A DNA stretch of 64,000 nt from Thalassococcus_A lentus (GTDB taxonomy: Bacteria > Pseudomonadota > Alphaproteobacteria > Rhodobacterales > Rhodobacteraceae), in NCBI RefSeq assembly GCF_028023555.1, contig NZ_JAQIOY010000008.1, positions 62,001 through 126,000 on the forward strand. Reading direction: 5' to 3'. Within the stretch, counting starts at the first letter, position 1. Each line of letters starts with the position of its first letter. Shown here piece by piece: positions 27,215 through 36,006 of the stretch. The notes below the pieces were generated by a model. The model searched no databases and was not told the DNA's origin. It was given only the letters and a program-made list of their open reading frames with translations. Position numbers and translations under genes: made by a program.

Positions 27215-28075
27215 TCACACCAGTTTCATGAAATCTGGCCACGCTTCGGGATCTGCCACCGTCTTGTCGCGGCAGAAGGCGTTGCAAAAACCAAAGATGC
27301 GTCCGTCCATTTCCATCAAATGGTTCACGCTACCACCGGAGTAGGGGCATGTTTCGTTTTCCGCCCTACCTTCATCTACGGCCATTGCGGCTTTGGCGGC
27401 AGGGCCCGGCCATGGGCGGGTGTCATAGTCGCGTGCGTACCAAGGCAGCGTATCGCCCCGAACCATACCCATCGCGCGCCAGCGTCTGAACGCCGGATCC
27501 GCAAGGTGTCGGGCCACATAGTCCTGACTGGTATCGCTCATGCCAATTCCATAGCCAGCGATCCTGCCCGCGACCGGGGCGTAGAACACATCCGCGATCG
27601 AGTAGCGCCCACAGAGCCACGGCCCGCCACTTTTTTCCAGCGCGTAGGACCAGACCTCATCCAGCCGTTCGACATCCGCCTGCGTGCTCTCAGAAGGGAC
27701 AAAGCTGCTATAGGCAACCCGCAGGTTCATGGGACATTCGTTCCGCAAGGATGAAAACCCGCTGTGCATTTCCGAAGCAAGCGAACGCCCCAGACCGCGC
27801 AGGGCTGGTTGTTCTGGCCAAAGGCCGGCTTGCGGCTCACGCTCGGCGATCTCTTCGGCAAGCGCGAGGCTGTCCCAAAGAATAGCGCCATCCTCGCAGA
27901 TGGCCGTCGGAACCGTCCGAGCCGGAGAGTATTTTTTGAGCTGTTCGGCAACGCCAATGCTGTTGAAATCGACAAATTCCATCTTTGCAGGAATCCCGAA
28001 GCGGTGAAACAAAAGCCAGCCGCGCAGGGACCAGCTTGAATAGGCGTAGTCGCCCAAAATGAGTTTGTAAGACAT
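27215..28075 (-). CDS. glutathione S-transferase with C-terminal YHS-like Cys module
   Basis: This 286-residue protein has an N-terminal thioredoxin-fold GST domain of the zeta/maleylacetoacetate-isomerase-like type (YAYSSWSLRGWLLFHRFGI) and an all-helical GST C domain. The last 45 residues form a separate module, CPYSGG ... FGFCNAFCRDK ... DPEAWPDFM, with Cys243, Cys264 and Cys268, resembling the metal-binding YHS/TRASH fold. ATG 28075 with GGAG upstream is preferred to TTG 28090. The gene is divergent from rpoH-II. The combination hints at a thiol or metal stress role, which is inference. Confidence 0.85.
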   Translation of the reverse strand: MSYKLILGDYAYSSWSLRGWLLFHRFGIPAKMEFVDFNSIGVAEQLKKYSPARTVPTAICEDGAILWDSLALAEEIAEREPQAGLWPEQPALRGLGRSLASEMHSGFSSLRNECPMNLRVAYSSFVPSESTQADVERLDEVWSYALEKSGGPWLCGRYSIADVFYAPVAGRIAGYGIGMSDTSQDYVARHLADPAFRRWRAMGMVRGDTLPWYARDYDTRPWPGPAAKAAMAVDEGRAENETCPYSGGSVNHLMEMDGRIFGFCNAFCRDKTVADPEAWPDFMKLV

Positions 28076-28217
28076 TGAAAGCTCCGACAATTAACAGGGG
28101 CACTGTAGCCTCTGAGAGCGCAAAAGTTACATCGCGATTTGTGCGCTGCCTCATCACATCCATGGATCGAACCGGTCTGGCGCCCCGCCAGCTATCCCAA
28201 GTTTTTCGAACTGTCAG

Positions 28218-28247
28218 TGATCCGGATCGCAATTGGTTCCGTAAGAA
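28218..28247 (+). promoter_or_regulatory. RpoE-type (ECF sigma) promoter of rpoH-II
   Basis: TGATCC (28218-28223), an 18-base spacer and TAAGAA (28242-28247) match the promoter recognised by the RpoE-ChrR ECF sigma factor of Rhodobacter sphaeroides (TGATCC-N18-TAAGA). rpoH-II is a known RpoE target there, and the site lies 56 bases before the start codon. Confidence 0.75.
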
Positions 28248-28302
28248 TAATCAAAGGGCCAAAGAAATCCGCCCGTAATGGCGACAACCCTGGGGAGTGA
28301 CC

Positions 28303-29181
28303 ATGGCACTAGACGGATTTAACGACCAGACACTGTCCCGCCGCGCTATGAAGGCGGAACTTCTTGATGCTGAGACGGAATTGCGGCTCGCTTATGCATG
28401 GCGCGATCAGCGCGATGAAGCGGCTCTTCACCGCCTGATTACCGCGTACATGCGGCTGGCCATTTCCATGGCATCCAAGTTCAAGCGCTATGGTGCGCCC
28501 ATGAACGATCTGATCCAAGAGGCAGGCCTTGGGCTGATGAAAGCGGCAGACAAATTTGATCCGGATCGCGGTGTTCGCTTTTCGACCTACGCAGTATGGT
28601 GGATCAAGGCATCCATTCAGGACTACGTGATGCGCAATTGGTCGATGGTCCGTACCGGTTCGACCAGCAGCCAAAAGTCGCTGTTCTTCAACATGCGTCG
28701 GGTACAGGCACGCATCGAGCGTGAAGCCGCGTCGGCCGGGGAAACGCTTGATCGGCATCAGCTGCGCCAAATGATCTCGACCGAGATTGGTGTGCCTTTG
28801 CACGATGTGGAAATGATGGAAGGCCGCTTGTCCGGTTCTGACTATTCGCTGAACGCGACCCAATCGACTGAAGATGAAGGCCGCGAATGGATTGACGCGC
28901 TCGAGGATGACAGCGCGCAGGCGGACGAGATTGTCGAGGACAGCCATGATCGCGAGCAATTGCGCAATTGGCTTGTTGAAGCGATGAGCGCGCTGAATGA
29001 GCGCGAGCGTTTCATCGTCCGCGAACGCAAGCTGAGGGATGAGTCCCGCACGCTGGAAAGTCTTGGAAACGAGCTCGGCCTGTCCAAGGAACGCGTGCGC
29101 CAGCTCGAAGCTGCTGCATTTGCCAAGATGCGCAAGTCCCTTGAGTCTCAGACGCGTGAGGTGCAACACTTCCTCGCATGA
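28303..29181 (+). CDS. rpoH2: RNA polymerase sigma factor RpoH-II
   Basis: This 292-residue sigma-70 family factor of the heat-shock group has region 2 (FKRYGAPMNDLIQEAGLGLMK and RFSTYAVWWIKASIQDYVMRN), the RpoH-box segment QKSLFFNMRR, and region 4 helix-turn-helix (LESLGNELGLSKERVRQLE). The RpoE-type promoter upstream identifies it as the RpoH-II paralogue, which in Rhodobacter governs part of the singlet-oxygen and photo-oxidative response. ATG 28303 is preceded by GGGGAG; GTG 28297 overlaps that site. It overlaps the ChaN-like gene by four bases. Confidence 0.93.
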   Translation: MALDGFNDQTLSRRAMKAELLDAETELRLAYAWRDQRDEAALHRLITAYMRLAISMASKFKRYGAPMNDLIQEAGLGLMKAADKFDPDRGVRFSTYAVWWIKASIQDYVMRNWSMVRTGSTSSQKSLFFNMRRVQARIEREAASAGETLDRHQLRQMISTEIGVPLHDVEMMEGRLSGSDYSLNATQSTEDEGREWIDALEDDSAQADEIVEDSHDREQLRNWLVEAMSALNERERFIVRERKLRDESRTLESLGNELGLSKERVRQLEAAAFAKMRKSLESQTREVQHFLA

Positions 29182-29960
29182 AGTATGTTGCACTCGCGGC
29201 TCTACTGATCGCCCCGACTGTTCACGCAGAGCAAGTGGCATTTGATGCTGATGTGCTGTTCCTAGGGGAACAGCACGACAACCCCGCACATCACGAACGG
29301 CAGGCCGAGATTGTGTCGGAGGTCGGCCCTGCGGCTCTGGTGTTTGAAATGCTGACCGCTGAACAAGCCGCGCGTGTAACACCCGAACTGATTGCAGATA
29401 AGGACCAGCTCGAGGCTGCGCTGGGCTGGTCAGAATCCGGCTGGCCGGATTTTTCGATGTACCACCCGATATTTGCTGCAGCACCAGATGCGGCCTATTT
29501 CGGCGCAGCGGTACCCCGACGCGAAGCGCGGCGCGTCATGTCCGAAAGCGTCACAGCGATCTTTGGTGATGAGGCTGGGCTTTACGGTCTGACCGAACCG
29601 CTTCCCGCCGATCAACAGGAAGAACGCGAGGCACTTCAACTGGCCGCCCACTGTGATGCAATGCCTCAGGAAATGCTGCCGGTCATGGTCGACATTCAAC
29701 GGCTGCGTGATGCGTTTCTGGCACGTGCCGCCGTGGAGGCGCGTGAAAAAACTGGCGGCTCGGTGATTGTGATCACGGGAAATGGCCATGCGCGGACCGA
29801 TTGGGGCGCACCGGTTGCACTTAGCCGCGTCGCACCTGAGCTGAGTATAGCTGCCTTGGGGCAGGGTGAGTTGGCGCATGGCGCGCCGACAGGCACTTTC
29901 GATATGATCGAGATCGCGTCAGATGTTGAACGCGACGATCCTTGTGCTGCGTTCAAATAA
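29178..29960 (+). CDS. ChaN-like heme-binding protein (DUF399)
   Basis: This 260-residue exported protein has a signal peptide (MKYVALAALLIAPTVHA) and the ChaN/PF04187 pattern: VLFLGEQHDNPAHHERQ near the start, VFEMLTAEQ, WPDFSMYHPIF, and the C-terminal VIVITGNGHARTDWG. Campylobacter ChaN binds two stacked hemes; no lipobox is seen here, so it is probably periplasmic rather than lipid-anchored. Its ATG overlaps the rpoH-II stop (ATGA), so it should be made under the same singlet-oxygen control. Confidence 0.85.
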   Translation: MKYVALAALLIAPTVHAEQVAFDADVLFLGEQHDNPAHHERQAEIVSEVGPAALVFEMLTAEQAARVTPELIADKDQLEAALGWSESGWPDFSMYHPIFAAAPDAAYFGAAVPRREARRVMSESVTAIFGDEAGLYGLTEPLPADQQEEREALQLAAHCDAMPQEMLPVMVDIQRLRDAFLARAAVEAREKTGGSVIVITGNGHARTDWGAPVALSRVAPELSIAALGQGELAHGAPTGTFDMIEIASDVERDDPCAAFK

Positions 29961-30029
29961 CCGCACCGGTCCGCCCTTGCAGCGGGTGCCTGCTCGCGCA
30001 TAGTGTCATGCCAGAAATGGGAGTGCAGG

Positions 30030-31223
30030 ATGCTAAGCGGTAGACGGATATTGTTGATCTTTGGCGGCGGCATCGCTGCGTTCAAAGGCTTGGACCTGAT
30101 CCGCCGCCTTAGAGAGCGCGGTGCATCCGTGACGCCTGTTCTGACAGGTGCTGCAACCGAATTCGTTACGCCGCTGAGCGTGTCGGCACTTGCGGGTGAG
30201 AAAGTCTACACCGACCTTTTTGACCTGACCGATGAGGCGGAAATGGGCCACATCCAGCTGAGCCGCGTTGCCGATCTGGTTGTTGTCGCACCCGCTACGG
30301 CCGACCTGATGGCCAAAATGGCGACGGGGCAGGCTGACGATCTCGCGTCGACCTTGTTGTTGGCAACGGACACGCCGGTCATGATTGCGCCGTCCATGAA
30401 TGTACGGATGTGGGAACACCCCGCTACCCAGCGCAATCTGGCCACCTTGCGGGCTGATGGGGTCAGCGTTGTTGGCCCAAACGAGGGTGACATGGCCTGT
30501 GGTGAATATGGGCCCGGCCGGATGGCCGAACCGATGGAAATAGTCGGCGCGATTGAAACAGCTTTGCAAGACGGTCCGCTGAGGGGCAAACGCGTTCTTG
30601 TGACATCCGGTCCGACGCATGAACCGATCGACCCGGTGCGGTATATCGCGAACCGGTCATCCGGAGCGCAAGGTACGGCCATCGCGCAGGCGTTGCGTGA
30701 TCTTGGCGCGGAAGTTGTTTTTGTTACTGGCCCTGCCACAGAGCCATGGCCGCAGGGCGTATTGGTTGTGGAAGTTGAGACTGCAAAACAAATGCATGAG
30801 GCTGTGATGTCAGCCCTTCCTGTCGAAGTCGGGATATTTGCCGCGGCGGTGGCAGATTGGCGCGTGGACGGTGTTTCCGACTCCAAGATCAAGAAAACCA
30901 AGGACGGCTTGCCCTCTCTCGCCTTTACGGAAAATCCCGACATCCTTGCTGAGGTGTCCCAGCTCAAAAAGGGTCGCCCACAACTGGTTGTCGGCTTTGC
31001 CGCCGAAACCGATGACGTGATTGCGCATGCAACAGCCAAGCGTAAGCGCAAGGGCTGCGATTGGATCATGGCAAACGATGTCAGCCCGGAAACCGGGATT
31101 ATGGGTGGGTCTGAAAATGCGGTTGTTCTGATTTCGGATCAAGGCGCAGAAGAATGGCCGCGTATGGGCAAGCTGGACGTCGCAAAACGATTGGCCTCGC
31201 GAGTGGCCGAGGCGCTGAAATGA
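30030..31223 (+). CDS. coaBC: bifunctional phosphopantothenoylcysteine decarboxylase/synthetase
   Basis: This 397-residue coenzyme A biosynthesis enzyme (Dfp) joins cysteine to phosphopantothenate and then decarboxylates the product. The FMN-binding CoaC domain has FGGGIAAFK, the PSMNVRMWEHPA segment and the MACGEYGPGRMAEP loop; the CoaB half has SGPTHEPIDPVRYIANRSSG and the KIKKTKDG motif. ATG 30030 with GGGAG before it is preferred to GTG 30003. Confidence 0.96.
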   Translation: MLSGRRILLIFGGGIAAFKGLDLIRRLRERGASVTPVLTGAATEFVTPLSVSALAGEKVYTDLFDLTDEAEMGHIQLSRVADLVVVAPATADLMAKMATGQADDLASTLLLATDTPVMIAPSMNVRMWEHPATQRNLATLRADGVSVVGPNEGDMACGEYGPGRMAEPMEIVGAIETALQDGPLRGKRVLVTSGPTHEPIDPVRYIANRSSGAQGTAIAQALRDLGAEVVFVTGPATEPWPQGVLVVEVETAKQMHEAVMSALPVEVGIFAAAVADWRVDGVSDSKIKKTKDGLPSLAFTENPDILAEVSQLKKGRPQLVVGFAAETDDVIAHATAKRKRKGCDWIMANDVSPETGIMGGSENAVVLISDQGAEEWPRMGKLDVAKRLASRVAEALK

Positions 31224-31260
31224 TCATCTACAAACCGGCATGTTCCGAAATGGTGACCAC

Positions 31261-31716
31261 GTGACGACCATTACGTTTGTCTGGGACGACGGGGCAGACC
31301 AATCCCTTGGTGTGCCGCAGTATGAAACCGCCGGAGCGGCAGGCGCAGACTTGCGCGCCAATTTTGCAGACAAAGGCAGTCTGACGCTTGATCCCGGTGC
31401 GCGCGCGCTCGTGCCAACGGGCTTGCGGATTGCGATTCCTGCCGGATTTGAAGCGCAGATCAGGCCGCGCTCTGGCCTTGCGTTGAAGCATGGGATCACG
31501 CTGCCAAATGCACCCGGGACGATCGACAGCGACTATCGCGGTCCGCTGGGGGTGATCGTCATGAACGCAGGAGCGGACCCCTTTGTTGTGCAGCACGGGG
31601 ATAGGATCGCGCAACTGGTTGTGGCGCCGGTTGTTCAGGCTGAGTTTGAGGCCGTGGAAAATCTACCGGATACTGATCGCGGTGCCGGCGGGTTCGGTTC
31701 AACAGGGAAGAGCTGA
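31261..31716 (+). CDS. dut: dUTP diphosphatase
   Basis: This is a trimeric dUTPase of about 151 residues, hydrolysing dUTP to dUMP to keep uracil out of DNA. The five family motifs are visible: AGADLRAN, RPRSGLALKHG, APGTIDSDYRGPL, GDRIAQLVV and the glycine-rich RGAGGFGSTG tail. GTG 31261 fits the usual short N-terminus, but ATG 31240 is also possible; neither has a strong ribosome binding site. The stop overlaps the next start (TGATG). Confidence 0.95.
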   Translation: MTTITFVWDDGADQSLGVPQYETAGAAGADLRANFADKGSLTLDPGARALVPTGLRIAIPAGFEAQIRPRSGLALKHGITLPNAPGTIDSDYRGPLGVIVMNAGADPFVVQHGDRIAQLVVAPVVQAEFEAVENLPDTDRGAGGFGSTGKS

Positions 31717-32780
31717 TGGGCCTGGTTCTTGGATTGGCAGCGATGCTTTGGGGCATCGGGCATCTGATGAAGGCCCCGCGCAATGCGCGGCTTTGCATGA
31801 TTGGCCTGTTGTTCATCTTTGTTCTGGCTTTGCAGCTGATTTTGCCCGATGGACACCCCGTGCGACTGGCCACCGGTGAAAGCCCCGCACTTTGGCTGAT
31901 CTTGGCAGGATTTACCGGTCTGGCCGTAGGATACGGGGCCATAATCAAACGACTGCGCACGCAAGCCGATCACAAGCTGTCCGAACAAGCGCCCCAGAAA
32001 AAAACAGGTGCCTTCGCCGATGGTGAGCTTGAACGCTATGCACGTCACATCGTGCTGCGCGAACTGGGCGGTCCGGGCCAGAAACGGCTCAAGGATGCGC
32101 GGGTGCTTGTGATTGGGGCAGGTGGGCTTGGATCTCCGGCCTTGATGTATCTGGCGGCCGCCGGTGTCGGTACGATTGGCGTGATTGACGACGACGTTGT
32201 CGACAGCGGCAACCTGCAAAGGCAGGTGGTGCACAGTGACGATGCCATCGGTATGCCAAAGGTCTTTTCCGCGGAACAGCGGATGAAATCCATTAACCCC
32301 TATATTGAAGTGCGGCCATACAAACGCCGTCTGTCGGATGATATCGCTAAAGACCTGTTCTCGGACTATGATGTCATCCTTGATGGCACAGACAACTTCG
32401 ATACGCGCTATCTCGCCAATCGTTTTGCAGTAGAGCTGGACAAGCCGTTGGTTTCCGGTGCCTTGAGCCAATGGGAGGGGCAAATCAGCGTATTTGATCC
32501 GGCCAATGGTGCTCCGTGTTACCAGTGCATTTTTGAAAAAGCGCCGGCCGCTGAACTGGCTCCGTCCTGTGCCGAGGCAGGGGTGCTTGGCCCGCTTCCG
32601 GGTGTGATTGGTTCGATGATGGCAGTAGAGACAGTGAAAATCATTGCGGAGGCTGGTCAGGCCTTGCGCGGTGACATGTTGATCTACGATGCGCTGTGGG
32701 GAGAAACCCGCAAGATCGGTTTAAAGCCGCGCCCGGAGTGCCCGGTGTGCGCGGATCGGCAGAACGGCGCTCGCGCCTAG
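31716..32780 (+). CDS. membrane-anchored ThiF/MoeB-family adenylyltransferase
   Basis: This 354-residue protein has two or three predicted membrane segments in residues 1-75 (GLVLGLAAMLWGIGHL; LLFIFVLALQLILP; ALWLILAGFTGLAVGYGAII), then an E1-like domain from ERYARHIVLRELGGPGQ. The nucleotide loop is IGAGGLGSPALMYLAAAGVGT, with DDDVVDSGNLQRQ, the Asp in LDGTDNFDTRY, and zinc Cys pairs CYQC and CPVC. Such enzymes adenylate the C-terminus of MoaD or ThiS sulfur carriers. Whether it serves molybdopterin or thiazole synthesis cannot be told. The membrane extension is unusual compared with E. coli MoeB. Confidence 0.85.
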   Translation: MGLVLGLAAMLWGIGHLMKAPRNARLCMIGLLFIFVLALQLILPDGHPVRLATGESPALWLILAGFTGLAVGYGAIIKRLRTQADHKLSEQAPQKKTGAFADGELERYARHIVLRELGGPGQKRLKDARVLVIGAGGLGSPALMYLAAAGVGTIGVIDDDVVDSGNLQRQVVHSDDAIGMPKVFSAEQRMKSINPYIEVRPYKRRLSDDIAKDLFSDYDVILDGTDNFDTRYLANRFAVELDKPLVSGALSQWEGQISVFDPANGAPCYQCIFEKAPAAELAPSCAEAGVLGPLPGVIGSMMAVETVKIIAEAGQALRGDMLIYDALWGETRKIGLKPRPECPVCADRQNGARA

Positions 32781-32876
32781 GGCGCATCGCCCCGCCCGCC
32801 GTCCCCTGACGTCCGGTGGCAATTGAAACGTGTGGGGCCATATCATAGGTCTGGCAAAACCCGTAAGGAGAACCCG

Positions 32877-34898
32877 ATGACCAACCCTCTGCTGTCCGAT
32901 TGGGATACGCCGTTTGATCTGCCCCCGTTCGAGAAGATCTCAGATGAGGATTTTGCCCCTGCTTTCGAGGCCGCCCTTGAAGAGCATCTGGCGGAAATCG
33001 AAGCCATCGCTGGCAATGCTGAAACGCCAAGCTTTGCCAATACCATTGAGGCGATGGAAGGATCGGGCGAAGCGCTGGACAAGGTTTTGAGTGTGTTTTT
33101 CAATGTGTCCGGGGCGGACAGCAATGACGCACGGCAGGCTTTGCAGCGGGAATTCAGTCCGAAACTGGCAGCGCATAGTTCGGCGATCTATTCGAATGCA
33201 GCATTGTTTGCGCGGATAGAAGACCTGTGGGCGCGTCGTGACACGCTTGGTCTGACAGAAGAGGAAAGCAGGGTTCTCTATCTGACGCACCGTGGGTTTG
33301 TACGTTCAGGCGCAGCGCTGACCGGCGAGGCAGCAGATCGGATGAAGGACGTCAAATCCCGCTTGGCCGTGTTGGGCACGCAGTTCACCCAGAACTTGCT
33401 CAAGGATGAATCCGACTGGTTCATGACGCTGGCAGAAGATGATCTGGAGGAGCTGCCTGACTTCGTTGTCGATGCTGCCCGGTCAGCGGGCAAAGCCTTG
33501 GAGCAAACTGGCCCGGTTGTCACGCTTTCGCGGTCCTTGATCGTGCCATTCCTGCAGTTCAGCCCAAAGCGTGAATTGCGGCAGAAAGCCTGGCGTGCCT
33601 GGGTCATGCGTGGTGAAAACGGTGGCGAGACGGACAACCGTGAGCTGGCAGCAGAAACGCTTGCTCTGCGCAAAGAGCGTGCGGAACTGCTGGGCTACCC
33701 CGACTTTGCGCATTTCAAGCTTGAGACCGAAATGGCGGGCACGCCGGACAATGTCCGGGCCTTGTTGATGGACGTCTGGAAGCCGGCGCGAGCGGCGGCA
33801 CTTCGCGATGCGGCAGAGATGGAAGAATTGCTGCGTTCGGACGGCTTGCAAGCTCCGTTGGAGCCTTGGGACTGGCGGTACTATGCGGAAATGCGGAGAA
33901 AATCGCTGCATGACTTGGATGAAGCAGAACTGAAACCATATCTGCAACTCGACCGGATGATCGAGGCCAGCTTTGCCTGCGCTGGGCGACTGTTTGGGCT
34001 GGAATTCAATGCATTGGATGTCCCGCTGTACCATCCCGATTGCCGGGCTTGGGGTGTGACCCGTGACGGCAAACACGTGGCTGTTTTTATCGGTGATTAC
34101 TTTGCGCGCGCGTCTAAACGCTCGGGTGCTTGGTGCTCGGCTTTCCAGAGCCAGGCCAAACGGCCCAAAGCCCGCGCCCCGATCGTGGTGAACGTGTGCA
34201 ATTTTGCCAAACCGTCCGAAGGCAGTTCGGCGTTGCTGTCCTATGACGATGCACGAACCTTGTTCCATGAATTTGGGCATGCGCTGCACCAGATGCTGAG
34301 TGACGTGGAATTCGGTTCAGTTTCGGGCACTTCGGTCGCCCGTGACTTTGTGGAACTTCCCAGCCAGCTTTATGAACATTGGCTGGAAGTACCGGAAGTG
34401 CTGGCTGAATTTGCAACCCATGCAGAAACGGGCGAACCTATGCCGCAGTCCTTGCTGGACAGTGTGCTGGCTGCGGCGACGTTCGACATGGGGTTCCAGA
34501 CCGTCGAATATGTGGCCTCTGCCATGGTTGACCTTGAGTTTCATTCCGGCAATCCACCCGCAGATCCCATGCAAAAGCAGGCCGAAGTTCTGGCCGAGAT
34601 GGGTATGCCGCATGCGATCACAATGCGCCATGCAACGCCGCACTTCGCTCATGTCTTTGCCGGGGACGGGTATAGCTCGGGCTACTACAGCTACATGTGG
34701 TCCGAAGTCATGGATGCAGATGCATTTGCAGCCTTTGAGGAAGCAGGCGGCGCGTTTGACCCTGAAATGGCTGACAAGCTGGAGCGTTTCATCCTGTCAA
34801 AAGGCGGGTCTGAAGAGGCCGAAGCGTTGTATATGCAGTTCCGGGGCAAGATGCCCGGTGTCGACGCGCTGCTGAAAGGGCGGGGTCTGGCGGCCTAA
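32877..34898 (+). CDS. M3 family oligopeptidase (oligopeptidase A / dipeptidyl carboxypeptidase type)
   Basis: This 673-residue thimet-type zinc metallopeptidase has the active-site motif FHEFGHALHQML and a downstream ligand Glu in the FVELPSQLYEHW segment. Residues such as GYSSGYYSYMWSEVMDADAF near the C-terminus are typical of M3 enzymes. It degrades short peptides in the cytosol. ATG 32877 is preceded by TAAGGAG; the longer frame from 32823 is not needed. Confidence 0.95.
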   Translation: MTNPLLSDWDTPFDLPPFEKISDEDFAPAFEAALEEHLAEIEAIAGNAETPSFANTIEAMEGSGEALDKVLSVFFNVSGADSNDARQALQREFSPKLAAHSSAIYSNAALFARIEDLWARRDTLGLTEEESRVLYLTHRGFVRSGAALTGEAADRMKDVKSRLAVLGTQFTQNLLKDESDWFMTLAEDDLEELPDFVVDAARSAGKALEQTGPVVTLSRSLIVPFLQFSPKRELRQKAWRAWVMRGENGGETDNRELAAETLALRKERAELLGYPDFAHFKLETEMAGTPDNVRALLMDVWKPARAAALRDAAEMEELLRSDGLQAPLEPWDWRYYAEMRRKSLHDLDEAELKPYLQLDRMIEASFACAGRLFGLEFNALDVPLYHPDCRAWGVTRDGKHVAVFIGDYFARASKRSGAWCSAFQSQAKRPKARAPIVVNVCNFAKPSEGSSALLSYDDARTLFHEFGHALHQMLSDVEFGSVSGTSVARDFVELPSQLYEHWLEVPEVLAEFATHAETGEPMPQSLLDSVLAAATFDMGFQTVEYVASAMVDLEFHSGNPPADPMQKQAEVLAEMGMPHAITMRHATPHFAHVFAGDGYSSGYYSYMWSEVMDADAFAAFEEAGGAFDPEMADKLERFILSKGGSEEAEALYMQFRGKMPGVDALLKGRGLAA

Positions 34899-34918
34899 CC
34901 GCCAAACCCCAAGCGTCT

Positions 34919-35923
34919 CTAAAACGGCATCCGGGTCAGGCTGAAACCTTCTTGTTCCAGCAAGGCCAATACACCATCGTTTCCAGCAAGGTGCGCCGCG
35001 CCAAACGCGGCCACCACATGTCCCTGTGATCCATCCAGGGCGCTCAGGATTTCGGGTATCCATGCTCGGTTTCTCTGAACCAGAAGCATTTGGTTCATGG
35101 TTGAAAAGATCGCCTCGTTCTCTGTTTCAGACAGCGGGGACAAACGTGGCGCGAGTACCATCGACAGTTCCCAGCTGGCCGCATTCTCTTCGTCGAAATA
35201 GGCCGCCAGCATCGTTGCAAACAAATCCTCGTTTGCGTCGGGCGCCGTCAGCGAAGCGCGCAGCATGGAAATTTGAGTATCAAGCGAGACAGAAGCAAAA
35301 GCTTTGAACCCGGTTTCAAAAGGTTCGAGCGCGACCTTGGGAACACCGGCCTCATCAGCAATGGATTCGAGCCGCGAATCCAACCCACCGCTTTCTGCGT
35401 CTGTCAGGCTCATGCACGTTGGAATGCTGAGAAGCATGGAAACGTACCAAGGCTGAAATTTGGCGGCCATGAAGGGCGGCATCGAACGCGCGCGCATGGC
35501 GTCTGACAGCAATGCCCAGTCTTCGTCGCCCATCAGTTCGGGCAGGCTGGTGTCTTGCAGGATCAAGAGACTGGGGTCTGATTGCAGAGATGCCTTGAGT
35601 TGTTCTTCTTCGGTGTCGGTCATCTCCAACATCAAAAGATCCGCCGTTTCCACGATCGGGGCCAGCCCCGGAACAATCGTGTCGAAACGGGGGTCGTCCA
35701 GGTGCATGGTTCCGATCAGGTGAACGACTTTGTCCTCTTTCGTGGCGCGCCAATGGTTCCCAATGGGGTAGGGTTTGTCCTTGAGTGCGGCATCCAGCGC
35801 TGTCGCTTCCGCCTCGGTCAGGCTCTGCCTGAGATCATCGCCAGCACAGACAGACCATGCCGGGCTGGTCGCGCCCAGAAAAAGAAAAGTAACCGCACTT
35901 GCGATACGTAAAAATGGCGTCAT
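34919..35923 (-). CDS. TraB/GumN family protein
   Basis: This 334-residue exported protein has a signal peptide (LRIASAVTFLFLGATSPAWS) and the TraB/GumN fold features: VVHLIGTMHLDDPRF, LLMLEMTDTEE, and the C-terminal RNRAWIPEIL followed by VVAAFGAAHLAGNDGVLALLEQ. The GTMH and GAAHL motifs are candidate metal sites; TIKI/TraB relatives are metalloproteases. The substrate is unknown. Convergent with the M3 peptidase gene. Confidence 0.85.
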   Translation of the reverse strand: MTPFLRIASAVTFLFLGATSPAWSVCAGDDLRQSLTEAEATALDAALKDKPYPIGNHWRATKEDKVVHLIGTMHLDDPRFDTIVPGLAPIVETADLLMLEMTDTEEEQLKASLQSDPSLLILQDTSLPELMGDEDWALLSDAMRARSMPPFMAAKFQPWYVSMLLSIPTCMSLTDAESGGLDSRLESIADEAGVPKVALEPFETGFKAFASVSLDTQISMLRASLTAPDANEDLFATMLAAYFDEENAASWELSMVLAPRLSPLSETENEAIFSTMNQMLLVQRNRAWIPEILSALDGSQGHVVAAFGAAHLAGNDGVLALLEQEGFSLTRMPF

Positions 35924-36006
35924 GAACTGCTCCGGCTGAGTGTGACGCAAATCTATGCACGCCAAGCCCCGTTGCAAAGCCCGTTCTGGCAGGAGAAGCT
36001 ATACAA

